Notes under the pieces: generated by a model
What the model was told of the DNA's origin: nothing
Database searches by the model: none
Seen by the model: the letters and a program-made list of their open reading frames with translations, nothing else
Shown here: positions 60,979-64,000 of the stretch, piece by piece
How positions within the stretch are numbered: position 1 is the stretch's first letter
Layout: the number at the start of each line of letters is the position of its first letter
Assembly (NCBI RefSeq): GCF_023101145.1
Contig: NZ_CP073714.1
Span: 7,502,001 to 7,566,000, forward strand
Reading direction: 5' to 3'
DNA: 64,000 nt
Source of the DNA: Paenibacillus pabuli
Lineage (GTDB): Bacteria; Bacillota; Bacilli; Paenibacillales; Paenibacillaceae
Made by a program: the position numbers and the translations under genes

Positions 60979-61869
60979 TTATTTTGAACCGGAAAATCCA
61001 TAATTGAACAGCTTGCGTGTCTCAACAAAGCGTCCCTCACGACTATCCGAACCCAGTACAACAGAGATCAGTCGTTTGCCATTTCGCTCAGCTGTCCCAA
61101 CGAAGTGATAGCCGGAATCCTCATCATATCCGGTCTTCAATCCATCGTTGCCATCGTAAGCATAGGGTCCGCCAATAGAGGACAGCATCCAATTGGTGTT
61201 GCTCATATACATACCTTTCTGGTGCATCGATACCTGCATTTGGCTGGAAACTCTTAATATTTCAGGGTAATCATTTAACAGATAACGTGCAAGCCTACAC
61301 GCATCTACAGCAGTCATTACGGTCTGCCCTTGTATTTCCTTGGGACGATTCGGACCAAGCAGCTTCACACTTAAACCGGTTGAATTGGTAAACACCGTTT
61401 TGTCAGACAGTCCGATTTCTGTAGCCTTCTGATTCATCTTTTGTGCAAAAGTCTGCTCTGTCCCACCAATATGTTCAGCCAGAGCAATAGCCGCGTCATT
61501 CGCGGAATATACGGCTATAATCTGGAACAGCTCCTGCACAGTGAATTGCTCCCCTTGTTTCAGACCCAGGTGGCTGCCACCCACTGAACTTGCATATGCG
61601 CTGATCGTAACAGGGTCATCCCAACGTAACTCTCCGTTGATTACGGCCTCCATGACCAACAGCTCTGTCATCAATTTACTGATTCCCCCAGAGGCAATCT
61701 CTTCAGAACCATTAAAGTTGATTAAAATCTGTTCCGTGCTCATATCCATTAATACCGCCGATTCAGCTTTGATTCCCGGTTTGCCCACCAGCATGTCCGG
61801 TTTCACACCCAAATATATAATGACCAGTAGAGCCAGCAGCATTCCTGCCCGTATCCACCATCTTTTCAT
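60979..61869 (-). CDS. S11 D-alanyl-D-alanine carboxypeptidase-like protein
   Basis: 296 residues from ATG 61869 (AGAGGTGA). One N-terminal membrane helix (about 7-22). SxN motif in YSANDAAIALAEHIGG and KTG in DGLKTGYDEDSGYH are present. At the first motif, normally A-S-x-x-K-(I/L)-M-T, the sequence is IASGGISKLMT: three residues before the lysine is Gly, not Ser; Ser is at minus five. It may therefore be catalytically altered. It would act on peptidoglycan stem peptides outside the membrane. Confidence 0.87.
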   Translation of the reverse strand: MKRWWIRAGMLLALLVIIYLGVKPDMLVGKPGIKAESAVLMDMSTEQILINFNGSEEIASGGISKLMTELLVMEAVINGELRWDDPVTISAYASSVGGSHLGLKQGEQFTVQELFQIIAVYSANDAAIALAEHIGGTEQTFAQKMNQKATEIGLSDKTVFTNSTGLSVKLLGPNRPKEIQGQTVMTAVDACRLARYLLNDYPEILRVSSQMQVSMHQKGMYMSNTNWMLSSIGGPYAYDGNDGLKTGYDEDSGYHFVGTAERNGKRLISVVLGSDSREGRFVETRKLFNYGFSGSK

Positions 61870-61964
61870 TAGAAAATCACCTCTTACAGATATAGACGAA
61901 GTGAAGAGGCATTTTGTCTGCAATTTTTATAAAAAAAGTTAAATTTTTTTTATTTTTTTGTTAC

Positions 61965-62021
61965 CAAAAAAACATGGACCCCATACCCCCATGCCAGAGT
62001 GTACGGAATCCATGTTTTTAA
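61965..62021. terminator. Terminator downstream of the MFS gene
   Basis: AAAAAACATGGA and TCCATGTTTTT arms with an inner CC(GT)AC pairing, between the S11 and MFS genes. Confidence 0.82.
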
Positions 62022-62123
62022 GGAATATTTCTAAGGGTATAACTTTAAATATCGCAGTATTCTATCTCCTATTTTCCAACTAAAAGCTCAATTTACCCTA
62101 ACAGTTTTCCTGTGTATCAGTGA

Positions 62124-63377
62124 TTAAGATATAAATGCTTTGTCAGTTACACTCTGAGCATTCGGAAGCGAGCGTGTTTTATAGTCCAACATCCAATAGA
62201 TTCCGACCAGTATAACTACAAAACCACTCCATCCGATAACCTCCTTTCCATCCACCATCTGACCCACAATTCCACCTATTAAGGAACCAATAGGCATAGC
62301 AATTCCACTCAAGCTATAGGCAGCTGAAAAAACTCTTCCTAGCAGATTCGTAGGTATACCCTTTTGCAGATAAGTATTAATCAAAATGTTGGTTACACCA
62401 CCAGGAAACCAAGCTAATCCGTATACGATTATCATCAACCACGGATAGGGGCAAAAAACAGAGAGCGTCCACAGCAAACCACTAAGCATGAAAGCTAAGG
62501 CATAAATTTTCCCCATTCCTATTGATTCTAACCTAAGATATGGTGCCGACAACGCTCCTAATAAACTTCCCAACGCTTGGGCCATTAGCAATAAGCCATA
62601 TATCTCTGCACCGCCATATCCCTTACTGAATTGCGGCAAAACGACAAATGTTGCACCGCCCACCAAATTAATCAGGATTATTCCAAAAAGAAGTCGTGAA
62701 ACTGTTTTGTTAAATAAGATTTGAATCCCTTCTGTAAGTTCAGAACCATATTTCTTGACAAGTTCTATTAGATTGTTAGGTCCCTCTCCACTTGACTTAA
62801 GGTGCTGTACCCTAGAGACTTTGATCATAGCAAAGAGGAGCGTACTCATCATGAACATAACCGAATCAAGAAGATAGATAGAAGTTGCCCCAATGGTTAC
62901 CAATAGTATTCCTGCAAGAGCGTTGCAGCCTGTTTCAATGCCTTGATTGGCAAAGGTGAACATGGAATTAGCCTTGGAGAGATTTCGATCCTCAACAAAT
63001 TGTGGTAAGGAGGACATCTGGGCCGGATAGACAAACATGTTGAACGTGGAGAGAATGGGAGAGACGATAAGAACAAGCCCCACATTTAGAAAACCCATGT
63101 AGTGTGCAATGGGAATTAATAAGAGCAATACCGCCTGTATTAACTGTGTATAGATTAGAAGTGAGCGGATATTAACCCGATCGATTATAGGGCCTGAAAA
63201 AAATTGAATAAATCTGGGGATTATCGTAAGAAACCCGGCTACTCCTGTATAAAAAGTAGATCCTCCCAATTCAGAGACCAGCCACATCGCTGCTACGGCG
63301 TAAAGGGAATCTCCGATATTCGTGACCACTCTCCCAAGAAACATAAGTAAAAAATTACGGTTACGAAGCATACTCAT
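62124..63377 (-). CDS. MFS transporter (MefA/macrolide-efflux-like)
   Basis: 417 residues, twelve membrane helices. FLLMFLGRVVTNIGDSLYAV and GFLTIIPRFIQFFSGPIIDR are typical for the small single-unit efflux MFS group. Substrate unknown. It begins 2 bp after the stop of the regulator gene, so the two are translationally coupled. Confidence 0.9.
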   Translation of the reverse strand: MSMLRNRNFLLMFLGRVVTNIGDSLYAVAAMWLVSELGGSTFYTGVAGFLTIIPRFIQFFSGPIIDRVNIRSLLIYTQLIQAVLLLLIPIAHYMGFLNVGLVLIVSPILSTFNMFVYPAQMSSLPQFVEDRNLSKANSMFTFANQGIETGCNALAGILLVTIGATSIYLLDSVMFMMSTLLFAMIKVSRVQHLKSSGEGPNNLIELVKKYGSELTEGIQILFNKTVSRLLFGIILINLVGGATFVVLPQFSKGYGGAEIYGLLLMAQALGSLLGALSAPYLRLESIGMGKIYALAFMLSGLLWTLSVFCPYPWLMIIVYGLAWFPGGVTNILINTYLQKGIPTNLLGRVFSAAYSLSGIAMPIGSLIGGIVGQMVDGKEVIGWSGFVVILVGIYWMLDYKTRSLPNAQSVTDKAFIS

Positions 63378-63379
63378 TG

Positions 63380-63907
63380 TTACACCCCCGTATTGTCACC
63401 AGTATCCTTTTTCTCCTTTGTTGACTTGATCTGGATTCCTACGCTAAACTCCTGACTTATTGTTAAAACATTATCCGTCATATGCATTGACGTTTTATCC
63501 ACCCACCTCTCAAGCAGCTGTTTAAATTCTTCATGTAATTCATCCTTTTGATCGTTGGTAAGATCCAAACGAAGGATCAATGTAGTTACATCACTCGAGT
63601 CAAACTCATCAGCCAACACGGGATCGACAGTTCCAGATCCTATCGTATTAAACCATTTAGAGCGGGAAAGGTAGTATTTTTCAGTAACTCCCCCAACTTT
63701 CTTTTCCTCCACCATCTTAATCAGTCCACCATCGTACAATTTCATCATATGGTAATGGACATTCCCCCCTGATTCTCCGAGCATATCCGCTACTTGTTTT
63801 GCCGTCCTTGGAGTATGTAGCAACTGTTTAATAATTCGCACTCGAAGCGAATGTCCCAGCAGCTTCGCTTGCTCAATGGAAATGTTAAAAGATTCATCGC
63901 CGCTCAT
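63380..63907 (-). CDS. ArsR-like winged-helix regulator
   Basis: 175 residues from ATG 63907 (GAGGAGG). HTH part ISIEQAKLLGHSLRVRIIKQ, LLHTPRTAKQVADMLGESGG then NVHYHMMKLYDGGLI, followed by a ~90-residue ligand/dimer part. No cysteine metal site visible. It likely represses the downstream MFS gene. Confidence 0.88.
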   Translation of the reverse strand: MSGDESFNISIEQAKLLGHSLRVRIIKQLLHTPRTAKQVADMLGESGGNVHYHMMKLYDGGLIKMVEEKKVGGVTEKYYLSRSKWFNTIGSGTVDPVLADEFDSSDVTTLILRLDLTNDQKDELHEEFKQLLERWVDKTSMHMTDNVLTISQEFSVGIQIKSTKEKKDTGDNTGV

Positions 63908-64000
63908 TCATGTTACCTCCTCTTCAAAAGTAATCGCACTAACAATCTGTTTTTATAGATTGACGATCTGCATAATTAGATTATCATGCTGAGCTTATTC

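Noticed and set aside
1..64000. CRISPR array, tRNA or rRNA genes, IS elements
   Set aside because: I saw no regularly spaced short repeats, no cloverleaf with an intact T-arm and no transposase frame. A systematic scan was not possible by eye.

Overview
The window looks like a Paenibacillus (Bacillales) chromosome close to the replication origin. The basis is gene content and order: walR-walK-walH-walI-walJ-htrA, an M23 peptidase gene, purA, dnaB, rplI, gdpP, a yybS-like gene and a mazG-like gene, together with an alpha/beta-type small acid-soluble spore protein, S-layer-homology (SLH) anchored surface enzymes and a CxxH/CxxC mini-protein next to rlmH. Genus level is an inference; I could not run a taxonomic search.

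Layout. (1) 1-12.6 kb: accessory genes, each with its own regulator or terminator: a histidine kinase, a MerR/SDR pair with a textbook MerR promoter, GNAT, an epimerase/TetR divergent pair, a Gly/Pro-rich coat-like protein, a lone DUF4062 gene, an SLH-anchored 5'-nucleotidase, a secreted B-lectin protein, a DUF6199-like gene broken by a nonsense codon and a frameshifted DNA-alkylation-repair gene. (2) 12.7-33.9 kb: a patchwork of regulator-enzyme modules (MerR, TetR, AraC and WYL regulators beside dehydrogenases, hydrolases, DinB, an isochorismatase-like protein and others) with many gene remnants. (3) 33.9-64 kb: the core block (rlmH, wal operon, purA/dnaB/rplI/gdpP) followed by LCP, MFS, SLH-S9 peptidase, S11 peptidase and a second MFS with an ArsR-like regulator.

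Main discovery. The last codons of rlmH (reading GEPYHK-stop, minus strand, about 33.9 kb) are repeated, diverged, eight more times between 12.7 and 32.7 kb. All nine copies have the same orientation, all lie between genes, and they are 1.2-6.8 kb apart. The 3' end of rlmH (orfX) is the known attachment site of staphylococcal SCC elements. The region left of rlmH therefore looks like a stack of small cassettes bounded by rlmH-type att sites, resembling SCC but with no recombinase gene in the window. Each segment carries only one to several genes, typically a regulator with an enzyme, a pair of unknown proteins or a single unknown gene. The sites have two kinds of flank, each with its own short terminal inverted repeat, as expected for recombined att ends. 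Many genes at the segment edges are truncated, so the island is old or turns over rapidly.

How the genes work together. The core block couples cell-wall homeostasis (WalRK with its inhibitors WalH/WalI, WalJ, HtrA, and an M23 peptidase with a matching WalR box) to replication (DnaB), translation (L9, RlmH) and c-di-AMP turnover (GdpP). LCP, S11 and SLH proteins add further envelope functions. The accessory side is mostly small autoregulated detoxification or metabolism modules whose operators can be seen as palindromes.
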